A stretch of 53,557 nucleotides of DNA from a bacterium (GTDB lineage: Bacteria > Patescibacteriota > Minisyncoccia > Phycocordibacterales > UBA12079): NCBI GenBank assembly GCA_030641525.1, contig DAOWHH010000003.1, forward strand, positions 1 to 53,557. The letters run 5' to 3'. Below, piece by piece: positions 40,256 through 49,600 of the stretch (its first letter is position 1; every line of letters begins with the position of its first letter). The translations under genes and the position numbers were made by a program. Under the pieces are notes generated by a model. That model ran no database searches. It saw only the letters and a program-made list of their open reading frames with translations, and was not told where the DNA came from.

Positions 40256-40714
40256 ATGAAAGAATATTTAACTAAAAAAAAATATAAAGAACTAGAAGAA
40301 GAGCTTGGTTTGTTAAAAACTACAAGAAGACAAGAAGTAGCTACTGCTTTAAAAGAGGCGAGGTCTTTGGGTGATTTAAGTGAAAATGCTGAATATCATC
40401 AAGCTAGAGAAGATCAGGCCAATATCGAAAAAAGAATAGAAGAATTAGAAATTATCTTGAAAGATGTTGAAATAGTAAGAGGGGATGTGTTTACTAAAGT
40501 AGAAGTAGGAGCTAATGTTGTTGTTCAAAAAAGTGACAGTAAAACCTCTGTAGAATATTTAATTGTGGGTAGTCAGGAAGCTAATATGGCTGAAAATAAA
40601 ATTTCAATTTCTTCTCCTTTAGTTCAAGCGATGTTAGGTAAGAAAAAAGGTGAATTATTCTCTTTTAAATCTCCCAAAAGCGAACAAAGTTATAAAATAA
40701 TTAATATTAAGTAG
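40256..40714 (+). CDS. greA: Transcription elongation factor GreA
   Basis: GreA rescues backtracked RNA polymerase by stimulating transcript cleavage through its secondary channel. The 152-residue protein has the N-terminal coiled coil with GDLSENAEYHQAREDQANIEKRI, including the acidic Asp/Glu tip (LGDLSENAEY), and the C-terminal FKBP-like domain ending SPLVQAMLGKKKGELFSFKSP. Length is normal. It has TATAAT at about 40214-40219, giving a leader of roughly 35 nt. The downstream gap to lysS carries a REP-unrelated hairpin. Confidence 0.94.
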   Translation: MKEYLTKKKYKELEEELGLLKTTRRQEVATALKEARSLGDLSENAEYHQAREDQANIEKRIEELEIILKDVEIVRGDVFTKVEVGANVVVQKSDSKTSVEYLIVGSQEANMAENKISISSPLVQAMLGKKKGELFSFKSPKSEQSYKIINIK

Positions 40715-40808
40715 AAAGTAGAGGGTAGAAGGTGGAAAGTAGTGAAAAAATTTGCTCTGCAAGTTTTTCTCTACCACATTCTTCTTTCTATATTCTACCT
40801 ACTAAACC

Positions 40809-42278
40809 ATGACTTCTTTAGAAGAAATTCGTCAAACACGATTAGAAAAAAAAGATAAATTAGAAAAAAACGGAATGAATCCTTATCCTATTGATGTGGA
40901 TTTTTCTCATTCTTTAAAAGAAGTTATTGAAAAATTTGAAGAGGGTTTAGAAATAAAATTAGTGGGAAGAATTATGTCTTTGCGTCCGCAAGGAGCTTTG
41001 GTATTTTTTAATTTTTCAGATGGGACAGAAGTTTTTCAAGGGTTATTAAAAAAGGATGTCATTGGTGAAAAAGATTTTGCCTTTTTTGAAGAAGTAGTTG
41101 ATATTGGCGATTTTATAGAAGTAAGTGGAAAATTGTTTTTGACTAAAAAAGAACAGCAATCTATTGAAATTTCAGCTTGGAGAATAATTTCTAAAAGTTT
41201 ACGACCTCTTCCTGAAAAATGGCATGGTCTACAAGACATAGAACAAAAATATAGAAAAAGATATTTGGATATTTTAATGGACAAAGAAACTTTTGATTTA
41301 TTTAAAACTCGTACAAAAATAATTTCAAAAATAAGGGAAATTTTGAACAATGAAGGTTTTATGGAGGTGGAAACTCCTATTTTACAAAACCAAGCTTCGG
41401 GAGCGATGGCTGATACATTTAAAACACATCATAATGATTACGATATTGATATGGTGTTAAGAATTTCTTTAGAAGCTGAATTAAAAATGATTATGGGAGG
41501 AGGTTATCCTGCTGTTTACGAAATAGGGAAAAACTTCAGAAATGAAGGTTCGGATTCTACTCATATGCAAGAATTTACGATGTTAGAGTGGTATAAAGCA
41601 TATAAAAACTTAGGATATAATCTTGAATTAACAGAAAGAATGATAAAGATTATTGCTAAAGATATAATAGGTAAAATGCAATTTAAGATTAAGGATTCAA
41701 ATGATAATGAGGTTGAAGTTGATTTAGACACAAAATGGAAGAAAATAAGGTTTAATGATTTAGTAAAAGAGAATACTGGTTGGAATCCAAAGGGAGCTAG
41801 TAGAAAAGAAATTGAAGAAAATGCTCTAAAATTAGGATTTGATAAAAAAGAAATTGCTAATATTTCTGATGGAAATTTGTTAGATTTTATATTCAAAAAG
41901 AGTTCTAGAAATAAAATAATCAATCCTACTTTCGTTACTCATTATCCTGGATCATTAAAACCTTTGGCAATACAAAACGAAGACGGAACGGCTGAAGTTG
42001 CTCAATTGATAATTGCGGGGGCTGAAATTACTAATCAATATGCTGAATTAGTTGATCCTGTGATTCAAAAAGAATTATTAGAAAAGCAAGCAGAATTAAA
42101 AAAATCAGGAGATAGGGAAACTATGGATTTAAATAATGAATTTATTGAAGCTATGGAATATGGAATGCCTCCAATGACAGGTTTTGGTATGGGAATTGAT
42201 AGATTAGTTGCTATTTTAACAGAGAAGTCTAATTTAAGAGATACGGTTTTCTTTCCTATAATGCGTCTAAAAGAATAA
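40809..42278 (+). CDS. lysS: Lysyl-tRNA synthetase, class II
   Basis: LysS charges tRNA-Lys. The 489-residue protein has an N-terminal OB-fold (KLVGRIMSLRPQGALVFFNFSDGTEVFQ), motif 1 in the FMEVETPILQNQASGAMADTF region, motif 2 FRNEGSDSTHMQEFTMLEWYKAY, and motif 3 GFGMGIDRLVAIL near the C-terminus. Length matches the family (~500). The rpsP promoter begins 4 nt after its stop codon. Confidence 0.95.
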   Translation: MTSLEEIRQTRLEKKDKLEKNGMNPYPIDVDFSHSLKEVIEKFEEGLEIKLVGRIMSLRPQGALVFFNFSDGTEVFQGLLKKDVIGEKDFAFFEEVVDIGDFIEVSGKLFLTKKEQQSIEISAWRIISKSLRPLPEKWHGLQDIEQKYRKRYLDILMDKETFDLFKTRTKIISKIREILNNEGFMEVETPILQNQASGAMADTFKTHHNDYDIDMVLRISLEAELKMIMGGGYPAVYEIGKNFRNEGSDSTHMQEFTMLEWYKAYKNLGYNLELTERMIKIIAKDIIGKMQFKIKDSNDNEVEVDLDTKWKKIRFNDLVKENTGWNPKGASRKEIEENALKLGFDKKEIANISDGNLLDFIFKKSSRNKIINPTFVTHYPGSLKPLAIQNEDGTAEVAQLIIAGAEITNQYAELVDPVIQKELLEKQAELKKSGDRETMDLNNEFIEAMEYGMPPMTGFGMGIDRLVAILTEKSNLRDTVFFPIMRLKE

Positions 42279-42281
42279 GAA

Positions 42282-42310
42282 TTGCTTTTAGATAAAGTTT
42301 TTGTTAGTAT
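42282..42310 (+). promoter_or_regulatory. rpsP promoter, predicted leaderless
   Basis: TTGCTT (42282-42287) and TAGTAT (42305-42310) are 17 bp apart, and the ATG at 42318 is 7 nt further on. This is the cleanest example of the leaderless pattern in the window. Confidence 0.6.
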
Positions 42311-42317
42311 ATTGCCT

Positions 42318-42764
42318 ATGTTAAAGATAAGATTACAAAGAGTTGGTAGAAAACACGACCCATCTTATAGGGTCATTTTAACTGATTCCAGACAAGGACC
42401 CAAAAGTGGTAATTTTATAGAAAATCTTGGATTTTACGATACTATAAGGAAAATAAAGCAAATTAAGGCTGATAGGGTAAAATATTGGATTTCAAAAGGA
42501 GCTCAATTATCTGATACAGTACATAATATTATGGTGAGCGAAAAGATAATTGAAGGAAAAAAAATAAATGTTTTACCTAAAAAGTCTCCTATAGTTAAAG
42601 AGAAGGATAAAGAAGAAGAGGATAAAGTAGTTGAAGAAAAATCTCAAGAAATTTCAACTGAAGAATCTACTGAAATAAAGGAAGAAATAGTAGAAGCTCC
42701 TGCAGAAGAAGTTAAAATTGAAGATCCTAAACCTGAGGTCGGACAAGAAAAAAAGAAAGAATAA
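42318..42764 (+). CDS. rpsP: Small ribosomal subunit protein bS16 with an acidic tail
   Basis: bS16 helps assemble the 30S subunit. The start is the ATG at 42318, giving MLKIRLQRVGRKHDPSYRVILTDSR, the classical bS16 N-terminus; an in-frame ATG-free extension upstream overlaps the promoter and is not used. The core ends at about residue 85. Residues ~88-148 are a Glu/Lys/Val-rich low-complexity tail, longer than in most bacteria (80-90 residues in total), of a kind seen in several CPR ribosomal proteins. Confidence 0.92.
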   Translation: MLKIRLQRVGRKHDPSYRVILTDSRQGPKSGNFIENLGFYDTIRKIKQIKADRVKYWISKGAQLSDTVHNIMVSEKIIEGKKINVLPKKSPIVKEKDKEEEDKVVEEKSQEISTEESTEIKEEIVEAPAEEVKIEDPKPEVGQEKKKE

Positions 42765-42783
42765 TTAAAATGAAAAAATATAA

Positions 42784-42873
42784 ATCTCCGGAGGTTCAAC
42801 CTCCGGAGATTTTTAATTATATCAAATATTGACATTGCATTGATAAACCTCCGGAGGTTGAACCTCCGGAGGT
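42784..42873. repeat. REPIN-like pair between rpsP and the rpoB promoter
   Basis: Two 27-bp CCTCCGGAGG elements in opposite orientation, 42784-42810 (TCA centre) and 42847-42873 (TGA centre), separated by 36 nt. The second ends 11 nt before the -35 box of the rpoB promoter. The first is followed by T residues and probably terminates rpsP. Confidence 0.9.
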
Positions 42874-42884
42874 TTAAAAACTTA

Positions 42885-42913
42885 TTGACATTTTTTACAC
42901 TATAGGTTAGTAT
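42885..42913 (+). promoter_or_regulatory. rpoB operon promoter
   Basis: TTGACA (42885-42890) and TAGTAT (42908-42913) are 17 bp apart. The start site would be near 42920, leaving about 470 nt of leader before rpoB. Confidence 0.7.
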
Positions 42914-42919
42914 CTACAT

Positions 42920-43391
42920 TAATAAGATTTTGTCTGTTTTATTGAGTTACGATAGAGATGATATTTATAAATATATTATATGGAGTAATCATATAATTCC
43001 ATCGATCGGACATAATAAAAATAAATATTACATAATCATTTTTATTAGTCCTCACTCGAAATTATATGAAACAAGCATATAATTCCATCGATCGGACATA
43101 ATAAAAATAAATATTACATAATCATTTTTATTAGTCCTCACTCGAAATTATAAGCAGTATATCCGATAAAAGGAGTAGTGTTCTTGTTGTCGTAGTGTTT
43201 ATTTCTATCTGGAAAGATAAAAATAAATTATTATCGTATATATAAAAAGCAAACCCTCATATCAATCCCAATATTATATAAATAATATATAAGATTAATT
43301 ATAATCTTTGTATAACACAATTTATATAATAATTTGTCCAAAGGACAATGTTAAGATTAGTGTGGAGGCGAGCATATAATTTTTTAAATAC
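42920..43391 (+). ncRNA. Long structured 5' leader of the rpoB-rpoC operon
   Basis: No ORF of note fills this stretch. It contains two identical 77-nt units (42990-43066 and 43076-43152) that each fold into a long stem, a small TGTCC/GGACA hairpin at 43335-43347, and the word CATATAATT at the start of each unit and again at 43373 just before rpoB. The last could be a secondary -10 (TATAAT 43375-43380). The leader is a candidate attenuation or autoregulatory RNA. Confidence 0.5.
42990..43152 (+). repeat. Two identical 77-nt stem-loop units in tandem
   Basis: Units 42990-43066 and 43076-43152 are identical, with a 9-nt spacer. In each, GGAC plus TAATAAAAAT pairs with ATTTTTATTA plus GTCC (one bulged A), closed further out by TCGA/TCGA and AATT/AATT. 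The apical loop is AAATATTACATAATC. Confidence 0.9.
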
Positions 43392-46300
43392 ATGACAAAA
43401 CTAAAAAAAAGGGAACAAAAGTTTTTTAAAAAATATAGAAAATCATTAACAGAACTTCCTAATTTAGTAGAATCTCAATTATTTTCCTACAAAGATTTTG
43501 TGAAAAATGGTATTGCTGAGGTTTTATCCGAATTTACTCCTATAGAAGATTATTCTGGTAAAAAATTTATATTTGAATTTCTTGATTTTGAGTTTGAAGA
43601 ATCTCAAACTGATGAATTTTATGCTAAAGAAAATAAACAATCTTACCAAGCAAATATCAAAGCTAAGGTAAAACTAACTAATAAAATATTAAAAATTGAA
43701 AAAGAACAGGAAATTTTCTTGACAGATTTTCCTATGATGACAGAACATGGAACATTTATTATTAATGGTATAGAAAGGGTAATTGTTCCTCAATTATCTA
43801 GGTCATTCGGAATGTTTTTTACTGCTCAAGATATTAAAGGAGGAAAATATTTTGGAGCAAAAATTATTCCTTATAGAGGTTCTTGGATAGAAATAGATTC
43901 TGAACCTGATGGTTTAATTTATGTAAAAATAGATAGAAAAAGAAAATTCCCAATAAGTTCTCTTTTAAGAATTTTTACATCCGAAGGTAAAGATATAATT
44001 TCTTTATTCAAGAGTAAAGAAGCAAAAGAAATTATAAAAAAATGTATAGAAAATGATCCTGCTAAAAATAGAAGTGAATCATTTACTGAAATTCATAAAA
44101 GACTAAGAGATGGGGAATTAACAACTGCTAGCCATGCGGAAGTTTTTGTTAATGCTATTTTTGCCGAAGATAGATATGATTTACATAAAGTAGGACGATT
44201 TTATTTTAATAAAAGATTTGGTAAATCAATGGATAAAAAAGAACTTCAGCGAAAAAATATTTCTATTGATGATATTGTGACAACTATTGAACATATAATA
44301 AGTTTAAATAATAATCCAGAAGCTCTACCAGATGATATTGATCATTTAGGTTCTCGTCGTTTACGATATTTTGGGGAGATGGTTCAACAAAAATTCAGAG
44401 TAGGAATGTTTCAAATTAAAAGAAATATTCAAGATAGAATGTCTATTGTTGGAGTAGATGTGACATTACCAATGCAATTTATTAGCACTAGACCTTTACA
44501 AGCTAGGATTAAAGAATTTTTTACTACCAACCAACTTTCTCAATTTATGCATCAAGATAATATTTTGATGGAATTGGAACATTTAAGAACAGTGTCGGCT
44601 TTAGGTCCAGGAGGATTAGTTAGAGAAAGAGCTAGTATAGATGTGAGAGATGTTCACCCTTCTCATTATGGTAGATTGTGTCCAGTTCAAACTCCAGAAG
44701 GTCCTAATATTGGATTGATATTAAGATTGGCTAATTACGCACGAGTGAATGATTTTGGAATGATAGAAACTCCCTATGCTAAAGTTTCAAAAGGAAAAAT
44801 TACAAATGAAATAGTATTTTTGAATGCAACAGAAGAACAAAAATATAATATAGCAGATGCTACTGTTGAAAGAGATGAAAAAGGAAAAATATTAAATGAT
44901 GTGGTTGATGTTAGAATTGAAGGAAGTCCAGGATTAGTTAAAAAAGAGGATGTAAATTTTGTGGATGTCTCTACTAAACAGGCATTTTCAGTTGTCACAT
45001 CAATGATTCCTTTTTTGAATCATGATGATGCTAACAGAGCTTTGATGGGATCTAATATGCAAAAACAATCAGTCCCTTGTATTAAACCAGATATGCCTTT
45101 AGTAGCAACAGGAATTGAAGAAGATGCAGCTAGAGCGACAGGAAGAATTATTATTGCAGAAGAAAATGGAGTTATTTCTTATGTGGATGGAAGAACAATT
45201 AAAGTAAAAAATAGTAGTGGTAAAGAAAAAGAATATAAATTGATTAATTTTATGAGGACTAATAATTTTTCCTCTATGAGCCATAGACCTTTAGTCGATT
45301 TAAATCAAAAAGTAAAGAAAGGTGATATTTTAGCAGATGTTTCTTCTACAGATCAAGGGCAAATAGCTTTGGGGCAAAATATTTTGATTGCATTTATGTC
45401 TTGGTATGGGGCTAATTATGAAGATGCTATTATTTTATCTAGTCGTTTAGTTAAAGAAGATAAATTTACCAGTATTCAAGTGGAAGAATTTGTGGAAGAT
45501 GTTAGAGATACTAAATTAGGTGAAGAAGTGACAACTCATGATATTCCAAATGTTGGAGAAGCTAAATTAAAAAATCTAGATGAAGATGGAATTATTAGAA
45601 TTGGAGCAGAGGTTCAACCTGGAGATATTTTAGTTGGTAAAATCACACCAAAAGGAGAAACTCAATTAACTCCAGAAGAAAGATTATTAAGATCTATTTT
45701 TGGAGAAAAAGCTCAAGAAGTAAAAGATACTTCATTGAGAGTGAAAGGTGGTAAAAGAGGTTTTGTTATAAATGTAAAAGTATTTTCAAGAGATAAAGGA
45801 GAAATTAACGAACCAGGTGTTATAAAAAGAATTTATGTTGAGATAGCTCAATTAAGAAATATTTCTGTTGGAGATAAATTAGCAGGAAGACATGGAAATA
45901 AGGGGGTTATTTCAAGAATTCTTCCTGAAGAAGATATGCCTTATATGGCAGACGGAACACCTGTAGATATTATTTTAACACCATTAGGAGTACCTTCTCG
46001 TATGAATTTGGGGCAGATTTTAGAATTACATTTAGGAATGGCTGCTCACACTTTAAATTATCAAGCGGTTGTTCCTCCTTTTGCAGGAGCAACTGAAGAT
46101 GAAATTAAAGATGAATTAGAAAAAGCTGGGCTTAATAGAAATGGAACAATGACTTTATATGACGGCTTAACTGGTGAAACTTTTGATCAGGAAGTAGCTG
46201 TGGGTTATATGTATATGCTTAAACTTCATCACATGGTGGATGATAAAATGCATATGAGAGCTATTGGTCCATATTCTCTTATTAATCAACAACCTTTGGG

Positions 46301-46553
46301 AGGAAAAGCTCAAAGAGGGGGTCAAAGATTTGGAGAGATGGAAGTCTGGGCTTTATTGGGTCATGGAACAGCTCATATTTTGAGAGAAGTTTTGACTATA
46401 AAATCTGATGATATTGTAGGTAGATCGGCAGCTTTTGATGCAATCGTAAAAGGGACTGCAATACCTGATCCGAATATACCAGCATCTTTTAATGTATTAG
46501 TAAATAATTTAAGAGGATTAGCCCTTGATATTGACTTGAAAAGTAAAAAGTAA
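43392..46553 (+). CDS. rpoB: DNA-directed RNA polymerase subunit beta
   Basis: The 1,053-residue beta subunit is compact (E. coli 1,342) with lineage-specific insertions missing. Conserved blocks include the rifampicin region QLSQFMHQDNILMELEHLR (about 381-399), SALGPGGLVRERASIDVRDVHPSHYGRLCPVQTPEGPNIGL, the SMIPFLNHDDANRALMGSNMQ block, GRHGNKGVISRILPEEDMPY and the C-terminal GGQRFGEMEVWALLGHG. In the rifampicin pocket, E. coli Asp516 is His387, Ser522 is Met393 and Arg529 is Thr400, while His526 and Ser531 are kept. rpoC follows after 80 nt. Expression is probably shaped by the long leader. Confidence 0.97.
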   Translation: MTKLKKREQKFFKKYRKSLTELPNLVESQLFSYKDFVKNGIAEVLSEFTPIEDYSGKKFIFEFLDFEFEESQTDEFYAKENKQSYQANIKAKVKLTNKILKIEKEQEIFLTDFPMMTEHGTFIINGIERVIVPQLSRSFGMFFTAQDIKGGKYFGAKIIPYRGSWIEIDSEPDGLIYVKIDRKRKFPISSLLRIFTSEGKDIISLFKSKEAKEIIKKCIENDPAKNRSESFTEIHKRLRDGELTTASHAEVFVNAIFAEDRYDLHKVGRFYFNKRFGKSMDKKELQRKNISIDDIVTTIEHIISLNNNPEALPDDIDHLGSRRLRYFGEMVQQKFRVGMFQIKRNIQDRMSIVGVDVTLPMQFISTRPLQARIKEFFTTNQLSQFMHQDNILMELEHLRTVSALGPGGLVRERASIDVRDVHPSHYGRLCPVQTPEGPNIGLILRLANYARVNDFGMIETPYAKVSKGKITNEIVFLNATEEQKYNIADATVERDEKGKILNDVVDVRIEGSPGLVKKEDVNFVDVSTKQAFSVVTSMIPFLNHDDANRALMGSNMQKQSVPCIKPDMPLVATGIEEDAARATGRIIIAEENGVISYVDGRTIKVKNSSGKEKEYKLINFMRTNNFSSMSHRPLVDLNQKVKKGDILADVSSTDQGQIALGQNILIAFMSWYGANYEDAIILSSRLVKEDKFTSIQVEEFVEDVRDTKLGEEVTTHDIPNVGEAKLKNLDEDGIIRIGAEVQPGDILVGKITPKGETQLTPEERLLRSIFGEKAQEVKDTSLRVKGGKRGFVINVKVFSRDKGEINEPGVIKRIYVEIAQLRNISVGDKLAGRHGNKGVISRILPEEDMPYMADGTPVDIILTPLGVPSRMNLGQILELHLGMAAHTLNYQAVVPPFAGATEDEIKDELEKAGLNRNGTMTLYDGLTGETFDQEVAVGYMYMLKLHHMVDDKMHMRAIGPYSLINQQPLGGKAQRGGQRFGEMEVWALLGHGTAHILREVLTIKSDDIVGRSAAFDAIVKGTAIPDPNIPASFNVLVNNLRGLALDIDLKSKK

Positions 46554-46633
46554 AAAAATTTACTGACAATTATAAATTAATACATTATTACAAAATTATT
46601 TCTAGATGTAATTAACCAATAAATTTTAAAAAA

Positions 46634-49600
46634 ATGCAAAAAAATAATCCAACAATTAAAGAGGATCGCACAGCAACAAGTCATAAACATGATGAAGGTG
46701 CTCGTGTTGATTTTGATTTTATCTCTTTAAAATTAGCATCACCAGAGAAAATTCTAAAATGGTCATATGGGGAAGTGACTAAGCCTGAAACTATAAATTA
46801 CAGAACACAAAGAAGTGAGAAAGGTGGTTTATTTGATGAAAAGATATTTGGACCTGATAAGGATTATGAATGTTATTGTGGACGCTATAAAGGAATTAGA
46901 TATAAAGGAATAGTGTGTGAAAAATGTGGAGTTGAAATAACTAGATCAATTGTTCGAAGAGAAAGAATGGGACATATAGAATTAGCATCACCAGTGTCTC
47001 ATATTTGGTTTTTGAAAAGTATTCCTTCTAGAATTGCTTTAGTTTTGGATATTAATATGGGTGATTTAAGAAAGGTTATTTATTTTGCTGGCTATATAGT
47101 GACAAAGGTAAACGAAGAAGAAAGAAAAAGGATTTTGAAAGAAGTTGATTCTGAATTTAAAATAAAAATAAAAAAGTTATTAGATACTAAAACTAAAACT
47201 AAGATAAAAGAATTATTAGTAGAAGTTAAGAAAAATATAGATTCTATTCAGGAAGGAGTTGTTTTCGATGAAATTTTATATAATAAATATTCTTTTAAAT
47301 ATGGAGCAATGTTTGAAGCGGGTATAGGAGCTGAATCAATTTATGATATATGTAAAACAATTAATTTAGTTGAGTTAAAAGAACAATTAGAAAAAGATCT
47401 AGAAAAAGCTGGTTCAATCAAAAAAATTAAATTAAATAAAAGATTAGCATTGATTAGTTCTATGATAGAATCAGGAGTTCGTCCAGAATGGATGTTTCTT
47501 AGTCATATTCCTGTAATTCCACCAGCATTAAGGCCTATGGTTGTATTAAGTGGTGGTCGTCACGCTACATCAGATGTTAATGATTTATATAGAAGAGTTA
47601 TAAATAGAAATAACCGTTTGAAAAAATTATTAGAAATCAATGCACCTGATGTTATTTTAAGAAATGAAAAAAGAATTCTTCAAGAAGCGGTTGACTCATT
47701 AATAGATAATTCTATTAGATATACAGGAACTGGTGGTGCTATGAGTCAATACCAAAGAAGACCTCTTAAATCTTTAGCTGATAATTTAAAGGGTAAACAA
47801 GGTTTATTCAGACAAAATCTTTTAGGAAAAAGAGTTGATTATTCAGGTCGTTCTGTAATTGTGGTGGGTCCTCATTTAGATTTAGATCAATGTGGCTTAC
47901 CTAAAAGAATGGCTCTTGAATTATTTAAACCTTTTGTTATTTCAAGAATTTTGAAAGATGAATTGGCTCATAATATAAAATGGGCAAATCGTTTAATAGA
48001 TGAAAAATCTTCAGAGGTATGGGCTATCTTAGAAGATGTCATTAAAAATAAATATGTACTATTAAACCGTGCTCCTACTTTACATAGATTGGGAATTCAA
48101 GCTTTCAAACCTTTATTAATAGAAGGTAAATCAATTCAAGTTCATCCTTTGGTTTGTGCAGCTTTTAATGCTGACTTTGATGGCGATATGATGGCTGTTC
48201 ATTTACCTTTGACCAAAAAAGCTCAAATTGAAGCAAAAGAAATAATGACAGCTGATAAAAATATTTTGAAACCAGGAACAGGAGAACCTATAGTTGAACC
48301 AAAATTAGATATGACATTAGGTTGTTATTGGATGACTAAGATAAAAGAAGGGTCAAAAGGAGAAGGAAAATATTTCTCAAGTGTTAATGAAGCAATTACA
48401 AATTATGATTTTGGTGAATTAGACTTGAAGGCAAAAATAAATATTTTGGCACCTGATCATGAAAAATATTCAATATTTAATAAAGAGATTTTTGAAACAA
48501 CAGTAGGTAGATTATTATTTAATAGTATTTTACCAAAAGATTATCCATTTATTAATGAAGTTATTAGTAAAAAAGATTTATCCAATCTAACTTATCTTTT
48601 GATAGAAAAATATGGTATTAATAATATTTCTTCAATCTTAGGAAAAATAAAAGATTTTGGATTCAAATATTCTACTAAATCAGGAATTACATGGGGTATA
48701 GATAATATTATGATTCCTGAAGATAAAGAGAAACTTATTCTAGATGCAAAAAAGAAATCAACTGAAATATGGTCTCAATATAACGAAGGTTTACTTACTA
48801 AAGAAGAAAGACATAGAAAAAACATAGAAATTTGGCATAATACAAAAGATGATTTGGAAAAACTTATTCCTGAAACATTAGATGAAAACGGATCTGCTTA
48901 TAATATGTGGAATTCAGGAGCTAGAGGATCTCTAGGTCAATTTACTCAAATGGCTGGAATGAGAGGACTTATTCAAAATACATCAGGAGAAACTATTGAG
49001 TTTCCTGTTATTTCATGTTTGAAAGAAGGATTAACTCCTATTGAATATTTTACGACTACTCATGGTTCTAGAAAAGGTTTGGCTGATACAGCTTTGAATA
49101 CTGCTAAAGCTGGATATTTAACAAGAAAATTATTTGATGTAGCTCAAGATGTAGTTATTCTTGAAGAAGATTGTAAAACGAAAGAATATATTATTTTAAG
49201 TAAAGAAAATATTTCTGGAATAGAAATATCTCTATCTAAAAATATAAATGGAAGAGTGTTAGCTAAAGATGTGGAAGATAAAAAAGGAAAAGTTTTATTT
49301 AAAAAAGGTCATTTACTTACCAAGAATGATGCAAAAATTATTGAAGAGATGGATGTAGAAGAAGTAGCTGTTAAATCTCCAATGACTTGTAAGACTTCAA
49401 GAGGAATTTGTCAAAAATGTTATGGTGTTGATTTAGGAACTAATCAATTAATAGATCTAGGAGAAGCTGTAGGAACAATCGCTGCTCAAGCTATTGGTGA
49501 ACCCGGAACACAGCTAACTATGAGAACTTTCCATACAGGGGGAACTGCTTCAGTAGGAGGTGATATTACACAAGGACTTCCTAGAGTTGAAGAGATTTTT

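Noticed and set aside
42282..42317. Earlier in-frame start for rpsP
   Set aside because: It overlaps the promoter, and MLKIRLQRVGRK at 42318 is the typical bS16 start.
846..42873. CRISPR array from the repeated 27-bp elements
   Set aside because: Copies are scattered, in both orientations and without regular spacers, and no cas genes are present.
42979..43152. The rpoB-leader repeats as a transposon-derived element
   Set aside because: No terminal repeats, target duplication or second location in the window; a duplicated leader stem-loop is the simpler reading.
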